The translations under genes and the position numbers were made by a program. The notes beneath the pieces are model-generated. The model saw only the letters and a list, made by a program, of their open reading frames with translations. It was not told where the DNA came from and did not search any database. From NCBI GenBank assembly GCA_963920575.1, contig OY986974.1, positions 20,812,248 to 20,876,247 on the forward strand: a DNA stretch of 64,000 bases. Direction: 5' to 3'. Positions 1-11,662 of the stretch are shown here, piece by piece; the first letter of the stretch is position 1, and every line of letters begins with the position of its first letter. The DNA is from Narthecium ossifragum. Lineage: Eukaryota > Streptophyta > Magnoliopsida > Dioscoreales > Nartheciaceae.

Positions 1-1240
1 AACCGGTCATTGCCCGAGAGTAAGGAAAGAGCTGCCATCACCATGTCTGGGCCGAGATGAATCCAGATCTGAAATACTTATGATATCAAATTCACTTGCT
101 CTTCTTGGGCTCTTCGCAATGTCTTCATGATCTGAAATATACACAACAGCATTCAGCCTGTTCTGTGAAGAGATGTTCAGAGATTAACACTTAACAGTTG
201 GCAATATATTTGAATGAGAAGCTCTATATCTTTGTTTTTCAACCAATGCTGAGCTTTTTGTACTTCCCAGATGTTATTAAATCTCATTAGCAGAAATGAC
301 AAAGAAGACGATAATATGATGTGTCATGACCTTCCTAAAGATTCCTGCTAAATCAATCTAGTTTGAAAACCACTAAATCGTCCCCTTGTAAGGGTATTTG
401 CGTATCATGAACCCCTATGTAATGTGTTGTAGCAAACATCATCATGCTGAGAGTCAAAGTAGACCTATGGTTATATTTAAACCAGCCATTGTCTACTTGA
501 CTGAATCAAAGCGTAACTACTTAAGTGACTACTGATTAGTTGAGTAAAAGGGTATAAATTAGTTAAGCCCTCATCAACCCTCACCACCTACTACTACTAC
601 CTTCACATTTCCACCACCTTGATCATAACAAAATCTTTCCTAGCAAATTTTATTATTATTAGTTGAGCAATTTGAAGTGCTTAGACAAATATGTAGGTAT
701 TAATTTACACATTCCTGGTTCTACCTAATTTTAGCAGTACATTTAGGACATAAAAGGATCAGCTATGAACTGAAAACTTCAGACATATATCCTTCAAGAA
801 CTAACATATCCATTTGATTTGCAAGTCATAACTAATAAAGATCAAGCAAGATGAAACAAGGGAAATAACTCGTGGATAAAGAAGACAACAGTAGTAGGAA
901 TTTCGGAAGATAAATTTGAGCAAATACCTATAGTAGCACTTGATAAGCAGGTTACTTAGAAACCTTTACCTGCAAATGTTTGGTTCTGTCTGTCGCGGGG
1001 ACTCTTTGATGGAGTGCAAACAGAGTGTTTAAGAATATTCAGAGTCATCAGTCTACCCTTCTCTCTTGCATTCTTTTTGTCTTTTACATGCTAAACCACA
1101 CAAAGACCTCGATAGTCATGTCTTTAGTATGGAATTCAATCACGAAGTCGTTAAAGAAACCATTATAATCGACAGCCATAATTCTAAATATAATGTCATG
1201 TGTCTCAAATTCTCAGTGATTGTGACTAGCTAGGCAATAC
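1..1240 (-). other. unassigned; possible further exon of the DEUBAD gene fragment
   Basis: No complete gene is visible. On the minus strand a pyrimidine-rich AG acceptor lies near 135-140, and an open stretch from there to about 10 reads HEDIAKSPRRASEFDIIS and onward to a TGA near the window edge. It could be an exon downstream of the DEUBAD fragment at 1241-1656, but I cannot match it to the family. The rest is AT-rich and looks like intron or intergenic DNA. Confidence 0.2.
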
Positions 1241-1656
1241 CTTTAGATGTTCATAATGTTCAACCCATCTAGATTTTTCCAAGTTAGTTAGAGCCACCTC
1301 CTTTAAATTCCTACACTCTTCAGTATCTGCCCTTGAAAAGGAAAGATCTAAAACTCCATCTTGAAGCAGTTGCTGAAGGTAAGAGAAGTTCTCTAAGAGT
1401 TGGGAACTGCAAAAGATACTTTTGACACTGCATGTGGAATGAAAGGAGTAATTACTATACAGGAACAATGGATATAGCTGCAAATGGCTGGGAAACATTC
1501 TCCTCATAAACATAGCTGTCTAATGAAGGTGAAATGAACCTTTTCAGAACTGTTATCGTGTCCACAGAAGGTAGGTATTTCATCAATTCTTGTTGTTCCC
1601 CATATGATAGAAGTACATTGAATGTCTCAAAGCTGATGACATCCCACAACAAAACA
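1241..1656 (-). pseudogene. DEUBAD-domain gene fragment, GATA26/27-like
   Basis: Two exons are visible on the minus strand: about 1656-1540, and 1427-1241, with a 112-bp GT-AG intron between them (donor after 1540, acceptor before 1427). The split codon restores an unbroken frame. The product contains LLWDVISFETFNVLLSYGEQ, then YLPSVDT, then QQLLQDGVLDLSFS, and ends SRWVEHYEHLK at a good GTATTG donor. From memory of the family this matches the C-terminal DEUBAD (ASX-homology) domain of plant GATA26/27-type factors, a protein-interaction domain linked to chromatin deubiquitinase complexes. I find no GATA zinc-finger exon upstream and no clear acceptor for the first exon, so this is a partial copy or a gene running past what I can recognise. 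Identity is likely; function of this copy is doubtful. Confidence 0.55.
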
Positions 1657-2995
1657 TGCAGTCAAAATACAAGCTTAACAGTGAAGCACAAAAAGCAAGA
1701 CATGGCTGTCAAATTTTTTTTTGTCTAACATGGTCTTCAAATATAACCTTCCTAAGAACAACTAGAGCCATCAAAATGACCGTGAAATAAAACAAATAGA
1801 ACTGTGCTCTTACTTGTAGATCTATAGAACCTAGAGGAGAATCTCTGTCTTGCAACATATGCAACTTTCCATGAGCAGAATTGTCCCTGAGAAGTGACAG
1901 ATTCAGAAATCCTTTTAATGCTCAACCATAGCAGACCAAAAGGTCAAATTTAAAGAAACCAATCCATGCTAGACATGAGACAAAAATGTTGATAGGCACC
2001 TTGTTACATGTTCTTGTTCCTTTTGTGCTACAGATTTCTTATTTCTTCCTTTTGTGCTAGATAGGCACCTTGTTACAAAAATGTTGAAACCAATCCATTC
2101 AATTTCCATCCTGCAGGCTGCCAATAAATAACTGACCAACAAATAACAAATATACAACAAAAAAGAGGAAACTAGACTTGAACTTTTTAAGGGTCTCATT
2201 AGAAAAAAATGAACACTAAAAAGAAATGTAAAGCAACAGTTCGGAGATATTGGGCAGCAATTAATTTTTAAGGGTCTCATGGTTCTTAAATTTAGTCTTA
2301 AAGCATTCAATTGCCAAATGGAATTTGCTTATACAAGCATCTGATATCTATGATCCAGCAATACGCTCATGCTCATAGCCTTAATCCTCGGTTATATTAA
2401 CGAGAAAAATTAAGCATGGTTAGGAAACAAATGACAACAAATTCAACTGAAGCATGCATGCCAATGCCATGTCTAATTGTAATCCAGGATTCATCAAGTT
2501 AATATTAACTAGACTCAAATCTACTTGTTTACATCATTCGATCACCCTTCTCAAAAAATTTCAAGAAACTACAAAGACCCTATCCCTTGTTTCAAATTGG
2601 AAACCACCTCACAGAACCAAGCCACAACAGTAATCCAAAAAATTCGGTCTCAAGCAGCATCAACTTTTAAATTCACAGTTCATCACCTCATACTAATGTC
2701 ACCAAATCTGAAATAAAAAAGGCGATACTAAACGGAGAACATTATACCATTGGGACAAAAAAATAATAGCAAAGATGTAAGCAAATAAATAAGTCAGTCA
2801 TATCTAACAAATGGGTATCTACGCAAAGTCACCTGGGACAAACTCTCAGACACAACAAACCCATAAAACCAATTCAAAGACAAGACGAGAAGCGATATAA
2901 TCGACATCATTCATCCTATAAAATCTAATCAAAATCATCAGAAGGTTTCTACGAACCATTACCCATATACCAGCACAACAGTATCAATCAGACGA
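1657..2995. other. AT-rich, no gene recognised
   Basis: No coding region with family resemblance. Small local duplications occur: ATAGGCACCTTGTTACA at about 1992 and 2062, and AAGGGTCTCAT near 2190 and 2270. It may be intron or 5' flank of the minus-strand DEUBAD fragment. Confidence 0.3.
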
Positions 2996-3360
2996 ATGAA
3001 AAGGACAGAAAGAAACCCAAATAGGAAGTTTAACATACCCTGCGGCGGGGATAGAGTCGACGGCTGTGGCGAGGGGGTAGAGGCGAGGGCTGCGGCGGGG
3101 GGAGAGAGACGATGGAGGCGCCGAGGGGGGAACAGCTGCGCCGAGGGGAGAGAGGCGAGGGCTGCGGCGGGGGGAGAGAGACGAGGGCATGGCTTCACTC
3201 TCATAAACTGGAGCGCCCCGCCCGGCTCGTTCACGAGGTATAGGACGCCAGGCCGGCGCAGCCCCTCGGCGAGCCCACGGCACCCCTCGCGGCCGCACGC
3301 AACCATGTGGAGGGGTTGGCGTGGAGTCTGGTTAATTAATTTCCACGCAGCCGCGCGTCA
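2996..3360. other. GC-rich island with 72-bp-spaced direct repeat
   Basis: A sharp GC-rich block in AT-rich surroundings. A 34-bp segment (3079-3112) recurs almost exactly at 3151-3184, 72 bp on, built of GGCGAGGGCTGCGGCGGGG and GAGAGAGACGA. Minus-strand open frames run through it; the one from about 3306 begins MVACGREGCRGLAEGLRR, but I do not recognise it and the frame is kept open partly by the repeat. It could be a promoter or first exon of a minus-strand gene, or part of a transposon. Confidence 0.35.
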
Positions 3361-3539
3361 TTGATGTGATGTGGCCCGCCACGCTGCTGGCTGGTAAGAA
3401 GAAACGCAAGGACAACAACCAATGAGCGTTCCTTTTCCTCCTCGGCTGGTACGCACAATGAAACTTTAATAGTGATTCACATCTAATTTAATTGCTTGAA
3501 ATCTAGAATAAGAACTAAAGACTCAAATATGAAAGGATC

Positions 3540-3908
3540 TTTTTCTACGAAGTTTCGTCAAAAAAACTCTCAAATTTCAAATTATCCCTGAAAGCTATCA
3601 AATATCGTTTATATCCCTCAAATCTTTAGTTTTTTACATAAATATATCTTTCTATCAACCATTAAGAGGCTAATTTTGAGTTTAGAATTTGAGGTGAAAT
3701 ATGTACTTTGAATGCTTTTCAAGGAAAATTCTGTAAATTATTTTTGTTTTTACCCTAGATTAGGTTGGATTACATGACTTTAAGTGTTGATAAAAAGATA
3801 TTTATGCAAGAAATTTAAGATTTGAGGAATATATAAATGATATTTAAATTTTCTTATGGATAAATATGTAATCTGAAAGTTTTTAGAGGATATTTATGTA
3901 AAAAGCCA
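3540..3908. repeat. fold-back (MITE-like) AT-rich inverted repeat
   Basis: The left arm (about 3545-3660) and the reverse complement of the right arm (about 3790-3905) share long matching blocks, including CCTCAAATCTT, ACATAAATAT and TATCAAC, in the same order. The arms are imperfect and I cannot set a target duplication, so the superfamily is open. An old non-autonomous DNA element is the simplest reading. Confidence 0.45.
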
Positions 3909-4153
3909 ACACTAAATTGATGTGTATTTTTCCAAGCGATGCAAATGTGACAAATCATGTAGGCTACGTAGCCAATATGAGATCCACACAAAATTCTTTC
4001 CCTCTTCTTGTCCATTTATAATTTTCTTAAAGCATTCTTGAGCTAGGTATGGACTTATGGAAGATGTCCACTCTTAGCTTAGATATTCACAAGTGCCCCA
4101 TCCTCGTTTCGGCGATTACTTCTTCATTTGAATCATGATAAAACTCCTTTATC

Positions 4154-4170
4154 AAGAAGCAAAAGTGTGG
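4154..4170 (+). repeat. left target-site duplication of LINE A
   Basis: AAGAAGCAAAAGTGTGG here is repeated exactly at 6620-6636, immediately after the A-rich tail of the LINE. A 17-bp duplication next to an A-tail is the signature of target-primed reverse transcription. Confidence 0.8.
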
Positions 4171-4182
4171 AATTGTTGATGC

Positions 4183-4881
4183 TTGGAGTTCTGTTTTCTA
4201 ACTTCTTGGAGTTATTCCAATGGAATCATATGGGGAACTGGCAGCTTATCAAGGAAAATTGATTGTGGGCAATGTCTTTTCATGCTTTTTATTTATTTGT
4301 GTATTTTACTTGAGCCAAAGGGTGTCGGAAGCAATGGGCTTTCCAACCAAATAGTTGCCTGGGTGATAGCTTGTGTAGTCAGACCAAAATTCTCCATCAT
4401 AGTCAATGGCAAGCTTCACGACAGGTTCAGCTCTCGGTGTGGCTTGAGGTAGAGAGACCCATTGTCCTCATATCTATTTTTAACAATCCATGAGGTTCTT
4501 TCAAGAATTTTGAAGAATCCAACAACGGGGCTCAAAGGACTAAGGTTCAAAAGCTCCGACTTCTCTCTATCTCATTTGCTATATGTTGATGATTGCTTGC
4601 TCTTTTCTAATGCTACATGCTTGGAGGCAAGAAGATTGAAGGAGTCTCTACTAAGGTTCAAACTTCTTTCGGGCCTTGAAATGAATGTTAACAAATCCAG
4701 CGTGCACTTCTCTCGAACTGTTGCGACTGAGAGGAAGCACACCATTTGTCATATTCTTGGTCTTACGTTAGCAGAAGGCATTTCGACTTATCTTGGAGCT
4801 CCCCTTTGCTTCGGGAGAGTGACGGCGGTGGATTGTTTAGAGATGATTGACAAGATGGTGGCTAAGGTTCTCTCCTGGTAA
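4183..4881 (+). pseudogene. LINE A reverse transcriptase C-terminal part
   Basis: Two overlapping frames carry RT motifs: a stretch ending FSIIVNGKLHDRFSSRCGLR, then SSYLFLTIHEVLSRILK, then the catalytic box as LLYVDDCLLFSNAT, followed by LLSGLEMNVNKSSVHFS and YLGAPLCFGR. The active-site YVDD is preserved. The normal GDPLSSYLF segment is crossed by a frame change near 4450. N-terminal RT is absent by 5' truncation. Confidence 0.75.
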
Positions 4882-5690
4882 GGCGGACACATCTCAGATC
4901 CAGGAAGGCTAGTACTCATCAAATATGTCCTCCAAGCCATCCCTACCTTCATCATGCATACTTCCCACGTTCCTTTGGGAGTTATTAACAAGCTTGATCA
5001 TGTTTGCCAAGACTTCTTTTGGAGGGAACGCAGGCCAGGCATCACCAACATAGCTTGGAAGGAAGTCTGCTCTCTTAAAGAGATTGGTGGGTTAGGCATT
5101 AGAGATCTCAACTCATGGCAAGTGACCCTTAAAGCAAAATGAGCGGCATCCTTCCTCGAGTCGGGAATCAATGTTTGAAAAACACTTGTGAAAGCCAAAT
5201 ATCAATGGCAAGGACCCCTTCCTTCCCCTTGTGACTCAGGATTGGCTTCAACCCATTGGAAGCATATATGCTATGCCGTAGAATCTCTCAGGAAAAGATT
5301 GGTATGGAATCAAAGCCTTGGAAGCCACATTAATGTTGTGAATGATGTATGGATTTTAGATCTGCCTTTATCTAGATGGCCCACTATGTTTAATGTCTAC
5401 ATTGATTGGAGAGCATTCAGGTTGGAGCGCTTACAGCTAATAGAGTTTGGGATGACAATGCTTTACAAAGGTCCTTTCACCCTTCATTGTCAGAAGCAAT
5501 TGAACGGATAGTGTGCAATGAGGAAGATAGCAGCCGCTGGCCTCTCAGTAGCTCTGGGTTGGTAACTTTGCAATCAGCTTATTTAGCACAAATACTGGAA
5601 GCAATCCAGCAATCCAAGTATGCCAATGAGGAAGCTTGGAACAACGTGTGGAGGTCTTCAGGAGGGCCAAGAGTTCGCCATTTCCTTTGA
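4882..5690 (+). pseudogene. LINE A RT thumb/connection region, broken
   Basis: Continues from the RT in several frames: GRLVLIKYVLQAIPTFIMH, FFWRERRPGITNIAWKEVC, IGGLGIRDLN, LVKAKYQWQGPLP and VWILDLPLSRWP. These are the conserved post-RT segments of plant L1 elements. At least two in-frame stops (near 5141 and 5177) and one frame shift separate them. Confidence 0.65.
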
Positions 5691-6119
5691 CGAGTCATGC
5701 ATGAGAAGCTACCGGTGAGAAATAGGCTATGGAGGATGCATTTGACCTTAGAGAGAACATGTCCAAGATGCAATAGGGAGCCTGAGACAGTTGCTCATGC
5801 GGTCTTTGGATGCCAGTTCATCTTGGAAGTGTTTTCCTTAATTGCTGAGAAAGAGGGCCTTTATCTCCCAGCTTGGAACCTTAATGCAGTCTTAGACATC
5901 TTGCTTGGAAATGGTTCGAAGACGATGAAAGCATACTTGGGATGCAGTATGTGGATGATTTGGAAAGATCGCAACGAGATAGTCTTCAGCTTCAAGGGAG
6001 ATTCTGTTGAGGCTATTGCCTGTAAGATAAGAAGAATGGTAAAAGAGCAGTTAGAGCACGCTAAGAGACCAAGCCATGTTAGCCCGCCTAGTTCGTCCAT
6101 CAGTTCCTCTTATTCATAG
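5691..6119 (+). pseudogene. LINE A zf-RVT region
   Basis: The frame from 5697 begins MHEKLPVRNRLWRMHL and contains CPRCNREPETVAHAVFGCQF, the Cys/His pattern of the zf-RVT domain that follows RT in plant LINEs, then a WMIWKDRNEIVF motif typical of the same region. It ends at a stop at 6117. Confidence 0.7.
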
Positions 6120-6619
6120 GGATCTCATGTGATCCATGCTGATGTTTCTTATGACCCATTGTCTGGATCTGCTGCAATCGGCTTTGTCATTTTATATGCA
6201 AATCAGATAGAGGTTTGGGCCTGGAGCATGCCGCTGGTTATTGCTTTAGTCCTAGAAGGTGAGATGGAAGCAATTGTGGAGAGGATGAGAAATGCTAAAT
6301 TATAGGCTTAAGAATATCGTCGTTGAGATGGGTTCACTCGCCACAGTTCATATCTTTAATGACCTAAGGGTATGACCCCCAGACTTGGAGTACATTGCTA
6401 AGGAGATTTGATTGCATACACTCCTTTTTTATTATGTTCTCTTTTTATATATTTCTAGAGAGTGTAACGCGAGAGCCAACAATGTTGCTCGAGCGTGTCA
6501 CAGATCCAGGTTGATGTATAACTGGTCTTGCGAGTCAAGGACTTGGCTGTTAGGCAGCTAGTTGTGTTCTTATGTTCGGATGTAAATATTAGCCTTTGAG
6601 CTTATCTCATCAAAAAGAA
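6120..6619 (+). pseudogene. LINE A decayed RNase H and 3' tail
   Basis: Fragments such as IHADVSYDPLSGSAAIGFVI and EGEMEAIVERMRNA match the start and centre of LINE RNase H in shifting frames; the domain is full of stops. The element ends in CTCATC followed by an A-rich run, the same ending seen in LINE C at 42,750. Confidence 0.5.
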
Positions 6620-6636
6620 AAGAAGCAAAAGTGTGG

Positions 6637-7876
6637 GTTTGATTTCAATCTCCTCCAAAGGACAAATAAGAATCCATATATCAATTATTTGTATCATGAG
6701 TTTAGGGTCAATTGGTTAAAAATTGATACCGGATCTCAATGTGCTCGGACGAGGATGAACTCGCTCAACCAAGAATATTGCATGATGGACACAATGCTCG
6801 GAAGATCGAACAATCATACATTTGGGGCCACTCGAACTAGGAGATTTGAGTACGGGGTCAGCTCAAGGGATTGTGTTGATTGTTGAATGCCACTTGAGCA
6901 GGATTCTTACAGTGGGTTTATAGATTGGCTTGCTTGCATTGGGCCTCATTAGCTGGGCTCGTCGCTCGAGCAAGAGTCTAATCCGCTAAGGGCTAGAAGC
7001 TACACCCTTCGAATAAGGGATTGCCCGACTCTTTTTAGGATTTTTTAACTCATGACTTCATGTCACTAACTTAGCATGCATGACACTTTGTATTAGTAAC
7101 TCTTATAACTTATGCCTCGTCATCCCATGACACTTCTCATCCAATAACATAAAACATAATATTGGACTAATATTCCTAACATTCCAAAACCTGGATGACA
7201 AATGATATGAAACAGATAGGTACGTTTTTCAGTTCAGCATTCACAAAATCCATGTGTAGCTTTTCTATGTTCTCAAATGGTAAAAACAGTGTTTTCTTGA
7301 CAATTGACATAGGTACGTTTTTCACTTCTCATCCAACGGTTTATATAACTAAATAAAATGCTGAATGGGATTAAGATACTAATGATCTCAATCGTTGGAT
7401 GGTATCTAAATAAATCTTAAACGTTGGCATGATGATATGATGGAGAAACGGTATGACCCATACTAGACTCGAAAATGTCTTCAACTTTATCTCTAGTTAC
7501 AAAATCAAATAGGTCTCAGTTATATAGGTTTTGTGGGGGATATAACCTCGTCTCCAAAGAAGACATTTTTCTATTGCAAATCCATTCCAGCGTTCATAAA
7601 GTATGGATATGAACCGTTCAAGGCAATGACATTTTATGTAATTAGGTATGCAACATTATAATAATACGATTATGCAACACATTGGTTCATGGACGCAACA
7701 TTATAAGACTGTGTTTCACTTATTATATACCCCTTCGCACAAGCCTCCGATCCATGAAACAAAGCATTTAAGCAACTGCTCATCTCCTTCTTAACGTAAA
7801 TTAAAAGATTTACGCATAGAGGAGCAGCAGTTTTAGATGCTTCCAAAAGAAGTCAGGATCAGAATGGAGCAGCAAT
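6637..7876. other. unassigned, probably old repeat DNA
   Basis: No gene recognised. The motif ATAGGTACGTTTTTCA occurs twice (about 7216 and 7309). Base composition shifts between 6740 and 7030 (GC-richer) and the AT-rich remainder suggest repeat fragments without visible termini. Confidence 0.3.
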
Positions 7877-7970
7877 AGTCTTCAAAAGAACTTTTTGAAG
7901 CATGTTTGGTTTGAGTAGGCAAAAGTCTTCAACAGAACTTTTTGAAGCATGTTTCGCTTGAGTAGGCTGG
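7877..7970. repeat. 47-bp tandem duplication
   Basis: GTCTTCAAAAGAACTTTTTG and the following 27 bases at 7877-7923 are repeated at 7924-7970 with a few substitutions (both carry GAACTTTTTGAAGCATGTTT). A simple local duplication in non-coding DNA. Confidence 0.75.
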
Positions 7971-9801
7971 GAGAATGTCTGGCTTGGCTGTGTTCTCCCT
8001 CACAAGTTACAATAAACATTGAAGGGTCTTCCACACCTTTCAACATGCTTCCTTGCAGGGCAGCCTGGCGCAGGGTAAACGTGAACCTCTCGTCAGGAGA
8101 GACAACCGACCTCTCTATGGGAGAGACAACCAGATTTCTCAAAGAGGAGAAAACAACCCTAATTCTTCTTCATCAAAAAGTGACCATTACAAACCATAAA
8201 ACCTCATTTTATATGTTTAAGGAGAGACCAACTCACACATGGACTTAAACAGGACTTAACTCAATTCAAATAACTAAACCCGGAATTTAAGGAGGAGAAA
8301 ACCGGCTAGAAATAGGAAACCTGCTATAAATAGAAAGACCGATAACCTGTCTAAAAAGGAAAGTTTTGCATAAAAACGAAAATTTAGGGCATAAGGAAAA
8401 GGAATCTGACGATTTGAAGGCCCAGGTCATGGGGAGATCTTCGATCTCCGATGAATCTTGTCGGGCTCGTCGAGTCGGTCGAAACCGCTGGTCGCACGCC
8501 CCGATCGGACATCGGGGTCGAAAGTTATGCCCATCCGACGGTCACGGTCGTAAGGGAATCTGAGTCGGACGGATGGAGTCCGAACGCGACCGGATCGCCT
8601 AGGAAGCCTCTCCGAGTCGGCCTCAGTCAGGTCTGGATCTGGACTTGGTCCTGCATCACAGCTCCTCATGACTCTGCGCGGACACTTCTTTTGTCCTGCA
8701 AGTACTTGTACTTTGATGGTTAATCTGTCAGTTAGTTCTTATAGCTGTAAAATCTTTGAAGGATTAGGTCCATAAGCAGCAGATAGTAAAGCTAAGAATT
8801 TTGCAACACAACCCAGATAGAAGCAAAGAAGCATTAAGACATTCCCAAGTTTGTCACCTAACAGTATAATATGCAACTAGTTAGAATCTAGAAAGAGAAC
8901 ATACTAGCCAACTAATTTAATATGCTCACTCACTGATCTATCAGTGACGTGTCTGAAATATCAAGAACAGGTTTACCAGATATCAAATGTCAAGTTGTTA
9001 TTTATGACTTCGACTTGCAAGGTGAAAGTTCAGGTGAAGTTTGATGAGTGCTACAATTATGGTGCTTAGTAACACTTAAGTTAGAATACATATTTCCCGA
9101 TGAGTTTAAGGGACTCTGCAATTAATGGACATTTCATGTACCAGAGTAATTACAAGAACATAAAGCTGAATCAATCAGTGGCACAGGACTAAGCTATCAA
9201 GAACTGTTTTACCAGATATTAAATTTCATGAGATTATTTACGACGTGAATCAGATGACACAGTTCTGGTGCAGTTTAAAAACTGAACAATTTTGAAGATT
9301 AGCAAGACTAGAATTGATAATATATCTTTCCACAAGTCCTAATTAACTCTGTACAAAAGGTTCTTTCTCTGGAACGAGTCTTTTCCTTTTCCTTCCTCCA
9401 GTCATTCTATAGAGGATCTGATTACTTAAAATTCATCCAGTTGCATAAATTTTTGTTCAACTATCAATGCAAAGGCGATCGAGCTTGGAATACCGAAGAG
9501 AGCATAATAGCCAGCATTTCCACCGATGTCCACTTACCAATTACCATCAGATAGACAAAGAGACTCAAACTTAAAGTTAACTTAAGTATATCTCGTACAC
9601 GGATGCCTTCCAAATTTGAACCAATGGTCATGCATGAAAAGTTTAAATAGCAATATTATTTTGGGTGGAAACAGAACAAAAACACTCCAGAAAAGCATCT
9701 AATATATACTCAATTTAATAGTTCATGTATAGAGAGTTGTTGAAGTAAGAGGAATACATACATACATAGGTCCGGTCTGAGGATTATTGTGCTTGGATGC
9801 C
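7971..9801. other. unassigned; LTR-like GC-rich patch at 8360-8720
   Basis: The patch 8360-8720 is GC-rich with CGATCGG/GTCGGA motifs resembling LTR regions elsewhere in this window, but I find no termini, PBS or duplication. From 8720 to 9800 the DNA is AT-rich and downstream of the NLR pseudogene; nothing coding is visible. Confidence 0.25.
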
Positions 9802-10886
9802 TCAATTTGCAATGAAGCAAGGGAGGAGAGCGTCTCTGGTGTGATGGTCATCCCACTCTAACCCATCCCACCATTCTTGACTGCCCACAATTCTCAGATT
9901 GTTTCTTACACTCTGTGCTGTAAGAGGGAGCTTTGTCAACTTTGGACACGAAGTCACTTGGAGGGATATTAGAGAAGGAAAGGACAATGCCCGTTCACAT
10001 ATTTGGCGCAACTCTGGCAGTCCATCAAGAATTATAAACCGAAGCTTTGGGAAGGCATGATCGCCGCAATCTTTTTCTCTTTGTGTTTCCATTGTTACTT
10101 GAGAAGTAGTGCAACTGCTTCCATCCTCATTATCAGCAATCAGATGTTTCATTTCATCACAGCGATACAAGTGTATTTGGACAAGGCATGGGAGGTGCTT
10201 TATCCATGTAACACTCGTCAATTTGGGGCATCTTTGAGCTGATAGGAATCGAAGTCTTTGGAAGCATTTGTGAGGTAAAACTGCCTTCCAAATGAACCCC
10301 TTTAACTGCCAAACGCCACCCAATGTGATTGCCTCAAGCTTTGGGAAATAGCCCTCTTCACTCGGCATGATCCAACTCTCATCCAGCACCACTTGCTCCA
10401 AGGATTGACTAGTACAAATAAATAACTTCTCAATCATCAGCCGTGTTACGGCACATAGGGACTGTAGTAAATCCAAAGTTGAGTCTTCAAGCCGCCGTAT
10501 GGAGAGCTCAAATACAGGGAGATAAGAGAGTTTTTGTAAAGAATGTAGTGAAGAAACGCTCGTTCCAACAGCCATCAATACTCCCTTGAGGCTCTCTATA
10601 CCCTCTAAGTCGATTTCACCAAGGGGCCAAACGTCTAGTACCCTCAACTTTGTTAGCCTACTGATCAACTCCAAGGAAATTTTGCTCCTGGTTATCGGGG
10701 TATATTTTAGTATTAAGTACTTCAATTCTTGCAAGCGACCAAGCTCATGGGGTAATGAAGAGATCATGGTGCGGGAAAGGTTAAGATATCGTAGTTCAAT
10801 TAAGCAACTAATATCTGATGGAATGCATTCGATAGAACAATTTGTCAAATCTAAAAATGTGAGTGCTAGCATATTCTGGAAAAATG
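9802..10886 (-). pseudogene. NLR leucine-rich repeat part, shifted frame
   Basis: About 360 codons in the alternative frame without a stop. The first repeats read FFQNMLALTFLDLTNCSIEC and LIELRYLNLSRTMISSLPHE; later ones include LRFLSAQRCPKL and LPCLVQIHLYRCDEM. The C-terminus has the EWWDGLEWDD pattern of RPS2-like proteins. It is intact for its length, which argues that the deletion/frameshift is the main lesion. Confidence 0.75.
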
Positions 10887-11275
10887 GAGCACAACAAAAA
10901 GCACTCTTTGACTGTTGCATCTTGCAAATTGTCATAGCTATACTTCAAAGTAGACAAAATGATACGTTCCTCACCTCCATTAATAACTTTCTGTCTTGAA
11001 TCCTTCAGAGATGCGTATGCGTCGTCCCATTGCCTCAAGTTCTCCTTTCTGCACATGGCTCTCCCAATGACAATGAGCGCGAGTGGCAGCCCTCCACACT
11101 CATTTGCAACATTCATTGCTGTCTTTCTCATCTCTGGATCAGAATTAATGGTCTCTTCACCAGCTTTTTCCAAAAATAAGCTCCACGCAGCCTCCCAATC
11201 CAAGCACTCAAGTCTGATGATCTTTTTAGCCTCCATCTGGTTACACAATCTTTTGGATCGTGTTGTGAAGACAAC
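10874..11275 (-). pseudogene. NLR exon 2: RNBS-B to RNBS-D
   Basis: Begins after a TATATAG acceptor with VVFTTRSKRLCNQ (RNBS-B), then LECLDWEAAWSLF (RNBS-C), CGGLPLALIVIGRAM (GLPL), the LKYSYDNLQ segment, and CFLLCSIFPE (RNBS-D). All these motifs are well kept, so decay is recent or the sequence was under constraint until the deletion. The original frame runs on to a stop at 10808 through LRR sequence read out of frame. Confidence 0.8.
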
Positions 11276-11662
11276 CTATATATCCAATGTAAGAAATAAT
11301 ATGATGTAGTTAGCAAAACCTTATGTGTGAATAAGTCGATAACAAACTAGCAGCTAGTAACAAAGGTGCACAATCGAGCGATATAAGTGCATGATAATGT
11401 CGATGAGATGCGTTTTGTTTCACTCTAGCATGTCCATATATGCATGTACTAGAAGAAAAAATTTGCTTATTGGAATCATTTGTCTCAATGATGATATGAA
11501 ATATTTTTCACAAGTTCACTTTGTATGGAAGACTAGCATGTTGCAAATATGAACAAAATGCATGTGTTTTATGTTCTGCCAACGGCCGATTGATGGGAGG
11601 CCTCTTCTTATTTATTTTTGCTTCACCTCGAAATAAACTAAGGAGGCAATAGAGGAACAAAC

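Larger units (their letters stand above)
4171..6619 (+). mobile_element. LINE A, 5'-truncated L1-type retrotransposon
   Basis: A plus-strand L1-type element missing ORF1, endonuclease and the N-terminal part of reverse transcriptase. Remaining parts in order are the RT palm end, thumb/connection, zf-RVT zinc-finger region and a decayed RNase H, then an A-rich tail at about 6611-6622. It is bracketed by a perfect 17-bp duplication. Stops and frame changes throughout make it dead. It sits in unassigned DNA. Confidence 0.8.
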
